Shown here piece after piece: positions 54,957-64,000 of a stretch of 64,000 nucleotides of DNA. Numbering within the stretch: position 1 is the stretch's first letter; each line of letters begins with the position of its first letter. The notes beneath the pieces are model-generated. The model was not told the DNA's origin, searched no databases, and saw only the letters and a program-made list of their open reading frames with translations. Both the position numbers and the translations under genes were made by a program. Source of the DNA: Massospora cicadina (lineage: Eukaryota; Entomophthoromycota; Entomophthoromycetes; Entomophthorales; Entomophthoraceae); contig JAKSZP010002666.1 of assembly GCA_022478985.1 (NCBI GenBank), positions 186,001 through 250,000 on the forward strand, in the 5' to 3' direction.

Positions 54957-57900
54957 AATTTTTAATTGGTGCTTAGGCGTCATGCGACAACTTCACAGGT
55001 AGATACAAGTGCATAAAAAATAAAGTGAAAAGGATGATAATAGTAGCCTTACAATAAATTAACAAAAATTTTATTGCAAAGATCTTCATAAACAGTTTTA
55101 CAATCTAGGAGGCAAGAATACCCCATTAATTTTTTACTTTAATCATAATAAACTAAATAGTAAAGTAACAAGAAGTGTATAGAAACCATAATGGTAAAAA
55201 TCATTTTCTTGGAATTATGTGACAAATCACTAAAAATTGTTTTTACATTGGCGGGGCAAAGGAGAAAAAAGCATTCAATTAATGACACAGTAGAGTCTTT
55301 AAAACCTTTAGTAAGAGAAATAGGTGACAACGCCAGCATGGTGGTTAGGGTTTTATTCTTAGTAGCTATTATGCTATATATAAAAATCTAGGCTCATGGG
55401 AAAGGTAAACTCTGTAACTTAACTTGATGGATTAATAACATTGTTGAGGAAATCCACTGTAAACCAATTTGACATATTAATCTTGGCGTCAAGACCCAAG
55501 GAATCAAAACCTTTTTCTAAAGTACCACATAAAATAAAATATCAGAATGTTTGATCAGACCAAATTGCAACTATGAAGAAGCTTGAAATTTTTGTGGATA
55601 AGTCTCTACTTCTGGAATCAACAATCTATATATCAATGAGTGTACCTCTGTTTTTAGTGAGGACAAAAAGTAAAAAGTATAGTTAGGATGTAATTGAGGT
55701 TTTCCCCTAGTAGGCTTATGCGCAGGCTAAGCTAAGTTAAGGAAATTAAGGTAAGAAAAGGAGGTACTTTTTTAGGGATTCTTCTCATATTATTGATTAG
55801 TCATTGGCGGCGAAGCTTTATTCTTCCCTATATTGGGTTGAAAAAGCCATAGAGGAGTTGATTCTATTTTACTTTTTCTACATAACTTTACCACTATAAT
55901 AATTTATACATCAATTAATCAATATAAGGCGTGCAAATTATCATTATATTCCTATAATCATAAAATTTTCTTCCAGGAATTCTTGTTCTAAGAGTCACTC
56001 TAAAGCATCCACTAACTCTGAACTCTGATGTCCTGAGGTAAAAGCTTTTTGTTTGTTTTTTTACTGATAGCTTGGTAATTAAGCTAAAATTATGTTTATT
56101 TTTTGTTTAATGTAAAGTAACAATTGCACTTTTTTAATACTTTATTACTTTTTGGGAAGAAGTTCCAAATAGTCATGATTTCATATTAAACTGAAAAACA
56201 AAAAAGGAAGTCATTAAGTAGTTCTACATCAGGGTTCTTGATAGAAGAAACAATTGCTGTCTCCATCTGCTACCAGATGAAGTAACTAAATGATTCTGTT
56301 TGTTCATGTCAGAGACATTGTCTATAATTATATGAGACAGTGATTAATGAATTAAACTTTTTCCTTACTATGTTCATCAAAAACATCAACACTTTTTATC
56401 CTTTTTAGACAAATAACATGAAACAGATGAAATTGGATGAAGGGTAATTATGTAACAGCTGTGATTGATAGTAAGGACATGTAAATATAATTTTACCTAT
56501 TGTTATGGAAGTTTTTTATTGCTACACAATTTGGTTCTAGTTCTCATATGCCCGTAATTCAGATCCTTACATATAAACAGCTTCATATAAGTTCCAAAAA
56601 AAGTTGTGATCAAGGAAACCCATGAAAATGTGAAGGTCACTCTGTTGCACCTGGAAAAGTTTATACTGTTCAAAGTTTTGTCATGATGAGAAATCACATA
56701 GAGGAGGATTTAAAAAGATGGATTAATACTCATAATGAGGTAAAGATAAATTCATAAATTGGGAGACCAATTTTTAGGTAAAGATTGTTGTTGTACAATT
56801 TAAAGCAAGTAATGTGAATTTCATATTTGGGCAAAATTCTATTTATAAAATGTGGCAATGAACTTTTCTCTCAGAATTTAGTATGTAGTTGGCATACTCT
56901 AAAGAACCATTATTGAATTTTTTTTGATCATGGTGCTAATGCATTTTCTCTCATGTTAAGATGAGACAAGCTTCAGGAAAAAGGTACCGTAATATCATTG
57001 GTATATCCTCTAGGCATATGGGGCATTTTGGTAAAGGACTTTGATTAATTGTAAAAAGTTTCCATGGACTGCTACATACTTTGAACTAAATCCCACTAGT
57101 TTGTGGGAGATTATGGAAAAGACTAAAAAAAAATTAGAGTATTTTACTTGTTTCTGGTAAAGAAAGTGTTTTATAAAAAAGTTTGAATTTAGAAACATTT
57201 GTAAATTGATGTATAAGCTTAGAGGTCAAATAAGTCCACTAATACAAAAAAGTAAAAAAATATTACCCTTCCAAATAGCGGACTAAAAATGGTACTAAAC
57301 AGAATATATAGCTATGAAAAGTACAAAATAATCTACTTAGTCCAGTAACTATATATCCTGATTTATTTCTCCTCTCTACCTAATTGTTTAAAGAAGCTTT
57401 GCTACCAAAGCTATTGTATAATACATCTAATCTTTGGGTACACAAAAATTGTTTAAACATCCTATTGCGCATCAGCATAGTTATTATCATGGGGTAAGAC
57501 TTAAGACACCCTTAACATATCTCCCTCAGAGCCCTAAAGTTTTCTCAAATCCATTTGATCATAAAAATGATTATTTCACTAGGGTAGGGCTTAAGCATAA
57601 TTACCTTCTCTTGTACAGGGGCATAGATTTTAATTTATACTCTACATTGGCATAGTTAGCTTACTAGGTAGTACTTAGTCCACATTTTAATCAAAGTATC
57701 AGTACTAAGGATACATAGGTTATACCATTTATTTAGTAAAGATTAATATAACAAATAGATTTGTAGTTATCAATGTTCCTCAGAAAAAGTAACAGCAGTG
57801 AGCAAACTAATGTTCTTAATTCTTAGAAAAATCCAGGCATAGTTACAGATGAGTTGTTACTGCAAAAAACAAAATTTTAAGCTTAATTATCAATAACACT

Positions 57901-57960
57901 GAGCAATTATATTATAAAAGTTAGTAAAAATTAAGCTGAAAAACAAAATACATCTCACCA
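54957..57960. other. Unidentified AT-rich stretch, nothing assignable
   Basis: Short open frames only (for example 55,191-55,391 and 57,434-57,655). None shows a domain or a good start context. The first several hundred bases may be the LTR belonging to the primer-site-like sequence at 54,939. Confidence 0.3.
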
Positions 57961-57969
57961 ACAAAGTCC

Positions 57970-58500
57970 TTAGTTTTACCATCTGCTGCTACAGTATTGG
58001 GCAGCTGTTCACCACCATCTAGCATTCTTCACCCTCTGAGAAGCGTATCAGGCTAGTTCAACTAGTCAGACCAATCTATTCAGTAGTTATATCTCTCCTT
58101 TGGAATTCGTTTCTACTTTGTTTACACCCTTTCAAAGCACACACACACTTCTACCTCCATCATTACATGATCTGATTTTGCTTCAAGTTGACTATTTGAG
58201 ATCTTTCATGTATAAAAACAAAGTAAAAATCAAGCTTACCACTTCCAATTTTGCGCCAACTGGCTTCTTTGACCTCTTCCTTTTTAGTGACTATCAAATG
58301 ATAAATTCATCTCTGAAGAGGATGATGCCATTACAGAGAGTGTCGGGATTTCACCAAATTTGCATATCTCTGAAAAATCCCCTTCCTCAATTCCCCCAAC
58401 ATCATTGTAAGGAGAAAGCAATTTATTGCAATCTATCAAAGTTGATGATCAATAGGATCCTGATCAACTGATTGAAGATTTGATTGCACAGAGATTAATT
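57970..58500 (+). pseudogene. ORF1 fragment of the ORF1-only LINE family, plus strand
   Basis: The plus strand reads ATVLGSCSPPSSILHPLRSV (compare PVWGSSAPHPSIFRPAGKRV in C2), then LLQVDYLRSFMYKNK with APTGFFDLFLFSDYQM (C2: CLRVDYGHLFPYANN with APAGFIDFRPFKGYF). After a frameshift come EDAITESVG and QLIEDLIAQRLIHSD, matching EEDAEAAAQ and QLVAG of C2. It stops before the knuckle. This is the only plus-strand copy; element D begins just beyond it. Confidence 0.6.
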
Positions 58501-58509
58501 CACTCTGAT

Positions 58510-58681
58510 AGATTATGAACTGTAAAAAAGTCTATAATTATTTCCTCTTTTTGAAAATAAAAACTAGCTCGAGTTTAAACTGTATTTTCCTATTTATTTT
58601 ATCGCATTTTTTGGAGAATCCGCCCAGTGTAACTTCAAGATACAGCCTGCCGCATTGGAAGTGTAATTAAAAACTTCCAGA
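58510..58681 (+). repeat. Probable end of element D 5' LTR
   Basis: Sequence directly upstream of the primer site. LTR-like position only; the expected CA end is altered (TTCCAGAC). No partner copy in the window. Confidence 0.35.
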
Positions 58682-58682
58682 C

Positions 58683-58700
58683 TGGTGCTCACTACAGGGG
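58683..58700 (+). other. Primer binding site of element D
   Basis: TGGTGCTCACTACAGGGG, identical to Element 3 and H. Confidence 0.8.
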
Positions 58701-58737
58701 CTCTCTGAGTTATGCACCAGTGACCACGTCTATCACC

Positions 58738-60760
58738 ATGGATTCTCAATTTTCGCCTGACAAGGCTCAAGATCAAGAGCAAGACAGTATTTTACAATGG
58801 GTCCCTTCAATTGGAGCCCAAATCCCAAGATTACCCTCCACGTTGGAATTTTGGGCCAACTTGGAATTCTATAATCCTAGCTAAAGTTTCGCCTCAGACT
58901 TTCAAGTTCCACCTGAGGCCTTTCAGAATATCATCAATCAATTGCTTGAAGGGGCTCTAATCCCTGGAATATGTTCTACCTGATCTCAATCAAATGCAGT
59001 ACCTTCTATATTGTGAGAAGTGTTGCAAACCTCTCAAATGCCAGGGATTGGCTCTGAACAATATCTACAACAACTTGTACAACCTACATTATACCACTTA
59101 CTACCTGTAGTTGGAATGCACCATCAAGGGATGCTCAATTTACTAGAAAGACTCCAATCCTTTAATAATTTTATTTCCAAGTTTTTTAAGTCAGCCTTTG
59201 AGTTTAGCCGAGATAATTGTGATGCTATTATTAATAATTGAACTTCCCTCAACAAAGTACAACAGCAGCACATTCAGTTTGAACATGGGATATCAAATTT
59301 TATTGATGTACAGTTTCCAAAAAAAGGTTCAAGAAATTCAGTAGGAATGGAGAGAGGGTATTTCCCAACTCTCTGAGCGTAATCAATCAATGGAGGAAGA
59401 AATTAGAACCCGTCTTTTTCAATTGGAACAATTGTACTCAGGAATTCAGTTCCAGGTCAATGAAGTAGAGAAACCTCTGGAAATATGGGTCCTCCTGGGA
59501 TAGAAGGACCTCGTGGGCCACCTGGAGATGTAGGGCCTCGTTGACCTTCTGGAGCTGATGGGCCCCATGGACCCCCAGGTGCAGATGGACCTCGTGGACC
59601 TCCAGGCGCTGATGGTCATGCAGGATCTTATCAGCAAATTAACTCTCTCATGAACATGATGACCCACTTACGTGAACAATTCTCTAAGGTGGCCAAAGAA
59701 TGCAACCTAACCCCCTGATGGGGTACCAATTGACCCCCTTTTGACTCTGCAGTCCTTGTCCAATGAATCGATCAATTTGGGAAAGTGGGCCAATGACCCT
59801 GATGTCTTATTACTTGCTTGTGAATCAAAAGGGGAATTGCTCCAAGCGAAAATACAGACTCTGGAACTCAAGTACAACGCACAACAGGAACAGATTTTTG
59901 AGCTATCTCGCTGACTAGATGAAAAAGTAGGGCATGCAGACCTAAATTAACAGATTAATGAAATTTTAGTTAAGCTGTTGGTCCTTGCCCTCAATTTTCT
60001 TCTCAAGCTTCAGATTCTGCCTCTTATGTGTCTACTCAATCTGAACAACCTGGAGTGCATGTTTTGACTATTAATGCTCCCATGAGTTTCAAGTCAGTAT
60101 TCAAGGGCAAATACTCCCCAGGGGAAGGCAGCATCATCGCCTTTCTATATCTGTATGAAAAGGTATTAAATGAGGCCACAGATCACCAAAAGATGAATTA
60201 CTTGCTAATTGTCTTACTTGATTGGCTCAAAATATTATGGTTCCCCACTTAATGACTTACTCTACTTGGGCTCAAGTCAAAGAAGCATTGTTCAAACAAT
60301 TTGAAAGTGAGCAGACCCTATCTTCACAAAAACAGGCCTTTATGGGTATACAGCCCCACCGAAATGAATCTATTAAAGACTTTGCTCATTGGTTATATTG
60401 GGGAGCTCAGACTCTTGTAGCCTGTGGTCAGTTAAACTTAGAAGATGCAATAACTGCAGTTCTGTCAGCCTTTACTACTAGGACGCAAATACAAGTTTAT
60501 CTGATCAGTGTCAAAAAGAGTTTCTGAAGTATTTTGGATATTAAGGAGGTCTTATTGGTGTTGCCCCCTAAATTCTCCGAAAACCCCAAGTTTATGAGTC
60601 TCCTAGACCTAGTCAGCCCAAAGACTTTGCCATGCCTGAGAACATTAGAGCGATCCAGTGTAATTACTGTCATTGCTACTTTCATACTGAGGATTGTTGT
60701 TTTAAAAAGGAAGCAAATGAAAAAAGAAAAGAGATACGACCAATATGATCCTTCACCTTG
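58738..60760 (+). pseudogene. Gag of element D with collagen-like stretch
   Basis: The ATG at 58,738 opens MDSQFSPDKAQDQEQD. The N-terminal part is Gln- and Leu-rich (TSQMPGIGSEQYLQQLVQPT). From 59,479 to 59,625 there are about 16 Gly-X-Y triplets (GPPGIEGPRGPPGDVGPR, one TGA, then ADGPHGPPGADGPRGPPG). The capsid follows from about 60,080 (FKSVFKGKYSPGEGSIIAFL; WAQVKEALFKQFESEQTLSS), then an intact CCHC knuckle CNYCHCYFHTEDCC at 60,659-60,700. A collagen-like segment could trimerise Gag; that is inference. Several stops and frame changes. Confidence 0.8.
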
Positions 60761-60889
60761 ATAATAATGTGAGTGCGCAGAAAGAGCAGCAAAGTTCAAT
60801 CAAGTATAATAAAGATGACCATTCTTCTTATTCCTTGCCCTCCAAATTGGCATTATCCTCTCAGTTTGGAAGCACCATTACCTGAATAA

Positions 60890-61215
60890 TTTCCGAGTAA
60901 ATCAAATCAATACCAAGGCTATCATAGATACTGGATCCCCGGTGAATGTTGTCTTCTCCAAATTGGTCAAATGGATTAAATTAACCCCCAATATTTCTCA
61001 TTATGAAGAATATGGCACCGCCAGCCCTCAGAGTACTCAGTCTATTGGAGCTTTTTCATCCCTTCCTCTGAAAATCGGGAAATTGACCTTTACCATTCCA
61101 ACAATTGTGCTCAATAAATTGAGTTATGACCTACTCTTGGGAACTCATTTTTTACGAAAATTTGATGGAATTATCAACTACCCTGACTCGTCGTTGTCTC
61201 TCTTGGGGTATTGAG
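60890..61215 (+). pseudogene. Retropepsin of element D
   Basis: INTKAIIDTGSPVNVVFSKL contains the intact DTGS triad (Asp codon at 60,927). Downstream, IPTIVLNKLSYDLLLGTHFL provides the second conserved block (LLG). A stop after LSLLGY closes the open stretch. The active site looks intact, unlike element 1 (NTGA) or Element 3 (DMGA). Confidence 0.85.
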
Positions 61216-61346
61216 TTCCCTACTTTTATCAGATCATACTTCCACTTGACGTCAGTTATGTCTTCTAGAAGGAACTAAAAGGTCTTATTCACTTCAATAT
61301 CAGGTTGAAGATCCTCATGTAAAATTACCTCATACCATGGCTTATA

Positions 61347-61640
61347 TTGAATAAGGAATGCCTATTTTTTTCTCCTGAGAGATTAGTTATTCCACCAAAA
61401 TCACAAGTGATCATTAATACTTCTTTGCACTTTTCGATTCCCAAGGGGCATTTACTACAAGTCCAGGGCACTGTCAATCCTTCTGGCAAAGAACTCTTGC
61501 CTTGTCCTGGAATATTGGATTATGCTTATTCAGGCTCTTTATCTGTCTTACTACTGAACCTTACTGATGTGCCAAAACTGGTAGATTGAGAGCGCCCAAT
61601 TGCTTATGTCAAGCTGTTACCCTTATCTCATATCTATGAT
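61347..61640 (+). pseudogene. dUTPase-like domain of element D
   Basis: Between protease and RT. It reads LVIPPKSQVIINTSLHFSIP with KGHLLQVQGT, then NPSGKELLPCPGILDYAYSG with SLSVLLLNLTDVPKL, and RPIAYVKLLPLS after one stop. The order matches dUTPase: PxSQxxIxTxxxxxIPxGxxxxIxxRSG, GxIDxxYxGxxxVxLxN, GxRIAQL. The motif 3 Asp of GILDYAYSG is kept, but motif 1 lacks its usual Arg-Ser-Gly. dUTPase hydrolyses dUTP to dUMP and limits uracil in cDNA; retained activity is doubtful. It is known as an optional domain in some retroviruses and Ty3/gypsy elements. Confidence 0.65.
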
Positions 61641-61760
61641 GTTAAACCCTTTTGAAGTTTACAAGGCTTTGGATTGGAGAGTGATCAGAAAAACCTTACT
61701 GTGGGACTTGCTATCAGGTAACATCTCTCTAAGGAACAAGAGAAAAAAGTGTTTTAAGTA

Positions 61761-62580
61761 TTGGATGAATATTCCGACATTTTTTCTAGGCATACTTATG
61801 ATTTTGGGAAGATGAAAGGTGTAGTGCACACTGTTGAAACTGGTGATCATCTTCCTATCTGTGTGAAGCCCTATCGTAAATCCAAAGTAGAAGAAGCCCA
61901 GGTTACTAAGGAGTTGAATCAATTGCTAGAGGCTGGATTATTGAAACCCTCCAATAGTCCCTGGGCATCCCCATTGTTGTTAATTAAGAAGAAAGATGGT
62001 TTCACTGAGTCATGATGGATTATCGTTGATTGAATACTATTACCTGACGGGACTGTTATCCCTTACCTAGGATTGATGATTCTCTTAGATTGTTGACTGG
62101 ATCCACCTATTCTTAGGCTATGGACTTAGCCAGTGGATATTGGCAAATCGAACTGTCTCAGAAGATTGTGCAAAGTGTTCCCTGATATTGAGTGAAGGGT
62201 TGTTTGAATAAACTCACATGCCTTAAGGCCTAAGCAATGCCCCTGCAACTTTCTAGAGGGCCATGGACAGTATGCTCCAGGATTTAAAGCTTACTTGTGT
62301 TCTGGTATATCTTGATAACATTAGCGTGTTTTCCAAAACCTTTACTGAGCATTTAAACCATTTAAAAGAAGTATTCAGCCGAATTTTGGGCTCTTCCTTA
62401 AATCTCAGGACCTCCAAGTGCTCATTCTTTCAAAATGAAATGGACTTCTTAGGACATCAGGTTTCAGCTAAAGGGATTTGACCCCTTGCAGAAAAAGTTC
62501 AAGCCATCCAACAGATGCCTCCTCCCTCTTCTTTACGGGATATTCAAGTCTTTCTTGGTATGGTTGGGTATTATTAGCAA
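61761..62580 (+). pseudogene. Reverse transcriptase of element D
   Basis: Starts DEYSDIFSRHTYDFGKMKGV, then PYRKSKVEEAQVTKELNQLL and NSPWASPLLLIKKKDG. The next block has TGA at two Arg positions (MDYR, stop, LNTIT, stop, RDCYPL). AMDLASGYWQIELSQK and the primer-grip PMDSMLQDL follow; the catalytic box is CVLVYLDNISVFSKTF, so YLDD has become YLDN. Connection: SSLRDIQVFLGMVGYY, stop, QFIPNF. Confidence 0.85.
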
Positions 62581-62589
62581 TTTATTCCC

Positions 62590-63140
62590 AACTTTGCTTA
62601 TATGGCTGAACCCTTATTTTATCTATTGCAAAAAGGAGTGTCTTTTGAGTGGGGATCAGCTCAAGAACAGTCTTTCAATTCTCTGCGTACTGCCTTGATG
62701 AAGGCACCTGTTCTAATTCACCTCCAGTTTGATAAGCCTTTCTTTCTACATGCAGATACATGTAATGTTGCTATTAGGGCTATTTTATCTCAGTATGATG
62801 AAAATAAGGATCATCCTGTTGCTTACTATAGCAAAACTTTGTCAAAGGCTGAAGGAGATTATAGTGTTACTGAGTGGGAATGTTTGGCGGTAATTTTGGC
62901 CATCAAGCTTTTTGCCCTCTTTATATGGCACCCATTTCACCATTATTACTGACCATTCCTCCTTACGATGGCTGCAGAATATGAAGGATCCTGATGGGAG
63001 GTTGGCCCATTGGGCTTTATGATTGCAAAATTATGATCTTTCCATTGTTCATCGCTCAGGAGCTCAGCATCAAAGTGCAGATGGGTTATCCTGACTACCT
63101 ATTCTGACCTTGGAACCAGAAAAAGAAGAACGCTTATATA
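62590..63140 (+). pseudogene. RNase H of element D
   Basis: KPFFLHADTCNVAIRAILSQ (TDAS block altered to ADTC), HPVAYYSKTLSKAEGDYSVT, EWECLAVILAIKLF, then after a frameshift TDHSSLRWLQNMKDPDGRLA and a SADGLS-stop-LPILTL ending, where the TGA replaces Arg. It would degrade RNA in the RNA-DNA hybrid. Confidence 0.8.
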
Positions 63141-63261
63141 ATCTTATTGGATGACTAGAATTATGGGATCGAGAGACTGAAGAGGATTGAGCCTATCTAA
63201 AATCAATTACCAAGGATACTATGATTCAAGATGGAGCTTTGTAAAAGAAAGTCAAGTCTAA

Positions 63262-64000
63262 GTGGTTGCCCTTCCTACATCCCAACTCCAGGTTTCACGC
63301 TGTAATGAAGGTTATGAACAAGTCGGTCATAGCAGCTTAAAGAAAACTCAAGAATGGTTGAAGGCTCGATACTATTGGAACAACATGAACAAGTTCATCC
63401 TGGAGACTCTTGACTCATGTCTTACTTGCAAACGTCATGGAACTACCAACCCTACTTATCAACATTGAGTCATTTCCCCAACTAAGGCGTTCTAAGTAGT
63501 CAGCATTGATGTTGTAGGGCCTTTCCCAAGAGGAGTGCATGGTCATCAGTATATCATTATAGCTGTCAACCATTTGACCAAATGGGTTGAGGCCATTTCA
63601 ATTGCTACCCCTTCAGCTAAGACTACAATCTTATTCCTATATCAGCATATTATTTCCTAACATGGATGTCCAAAGGTCCTTATGTCAGATAATGGGATTA
63701 ATTTCACCTTGCAGCTTATACAGGAGTTATCAAAATTTATTTAACACTACTCAGCGATTTGTTGTCCCATATAATTCAGCCACAAATGGGGCCATTGAAC
63801 GAGTTAATGGAACCTTGGTCTCAATTTTAAGAAAAATGGCCTGGACTGATCTGACTCAGTGGAATTTTTACCTATCTAGTACCTTGTTTGCTTATCAGAT
63901 AAGCTATCACTGCATTATCAAGATGCCCCCGTTTAAGTGTATATATGGGCGGGATGCTTCATTCCCTTCTAGTGTTCAGACTATCCTTAGAAAAAGCATC
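63262..64000 (+). pseudogene. Integrase of element D (runs off the window)
   Basis: Zinc-binding domain: VGHSSLKKTQEWLKARYYWN with LDSCLTCKRHG, where the H...C..C ligands are visible. Core: SIDVVGPFPRGVHGHQYIII, LMSDNGINFTLQL (63.69 kb) and NGAIERVNGTLVSIL (63.79 kb), so all three catalytic residues are present. Several stops; the C-terminus is outside the window. Confidence 0.85.

Larger units (their letters stand above)
58510..64000 (+). mobile_element. Element D: Ty3/gypsy element with collagen-like Gag and dUTPase-like domain, truncated by window edge
   Basis: Reference copy for the family that includes E, G and F. After the primer site at 58,683 come Gag (with Gly-X-Y stretch, capsid and zinc knuckle), retropepsin, a dUTPase-like domain, RT, RNase H and most of integrase, all on the plus strand. 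Stops, many of them TGA where Arg is expected, and some frameshifts show that it is dead. The 5' LTR start is not delimited because the 3' LTR lies off the right edge. Confidence 0.85.

Noticed and set aside
57434..57655. 73-codon plus-strand frame with a loose internal repeat (HQHSYYHGVRLKTPL / HKNDYFTRVGLKHNYL)
   Set aside because: The repeat is short and imperfect, there is no recognised domain, and the surroundings are AT-rich with no other coding signal.
59446..59667. 73-codon minus-strand frame over the collagen-like region
   Set aside because: It is the antisense of the Gly-X-Y repeat; low-complexity coding sequence leaves the opposite frame open.
1..64000. CRISPR arrays, bacterial operons, rRNA genes
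   Set aside because: No regularly spaced short repeats, no ribosome-binding-site context and no rRNA-like sequence; the content is eukaryotic retroelements.

Overview
This 64-kb window is eukaryotic, AT-rich and made almost entirely of retrotransposons in different states of decay. I see no rRNA, no ordinary tRNA gene, no CRISPR array and no recognisable host gene. The lineage cannot be fixed from this sequence. Ty3/gypsy LTR elements together with L1/Tx1-like APE LINEs in a gene-free block suggest a large repeat-rich genome, possibly an early-diverging fungus or a protist (weak inference).

Layout. 1-5,300: minus-strand Ty3/gypsy element with a chromovirus-like RT, running off the left edge. 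5,331-10,560: minus-strand LINE (A) with decayed ORF1, endonuclease, RT and C-terminal zinc finger. 10,625-10,985: a piece of a collagen-bearing gag (F). 10,985-12,930: a LINE-derived element encoding only ORF1 (B). About 14,000-20,170: a badly decayed plus-strand gypsy element (E) with a tRNA-related SINE-like insert at 18.6 kb. 20.3-51.8 kb: a nest of insertions. 51.8-52.5 kb: a 3' LINE fragment. 52.5-58 kb: mostly unidentifiable, with one primer-binding-site-like sequence and one LINE ORF1 fragment. 58.5-64 kb: a plus-strand gypsy element (D) running off the right edge.

The nest. Element G (plus, same family as D and E) is split inside its protease by element H (minus, 22,672-37,836, LTRs of about 1.3-1.4 kb). 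The 3' LTR of H holds Element 2 (minus, 22,876-28,348, complete, 5-bp target duplication). The 5' LTR of H holds ORF1-only element C1 (33,877-37,715), and C1 holds a second one, C2 (34,583-36,485). G is split again in its RT/RNase H region by Element 3 (plus, 39,554-51,754), and the 3' LTR of Element 3 holds LINE L (46,399-51,622). Target-site duplications or split homologies support these joins.

Most notable content: (i) a gypsy family (D, E, G and fragment F) whose Gag carries a collagen-like Gly-X-Y stretch; (ii) a dUTPase-like domain between protease and RT in D, E, Element 3 and probably G; (iii) a family of about 1.9-kb retroposons that encode only a LINE-type ORF1 protein yet end in the same 3' sequence as full LINEs; (iv) one primer-binding sequence shared by several gypsy families. 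Nearly every reading frame is broken, and many breaks are TGA codons where relatives have Arg or Trp, as expected from C-to-T decay.
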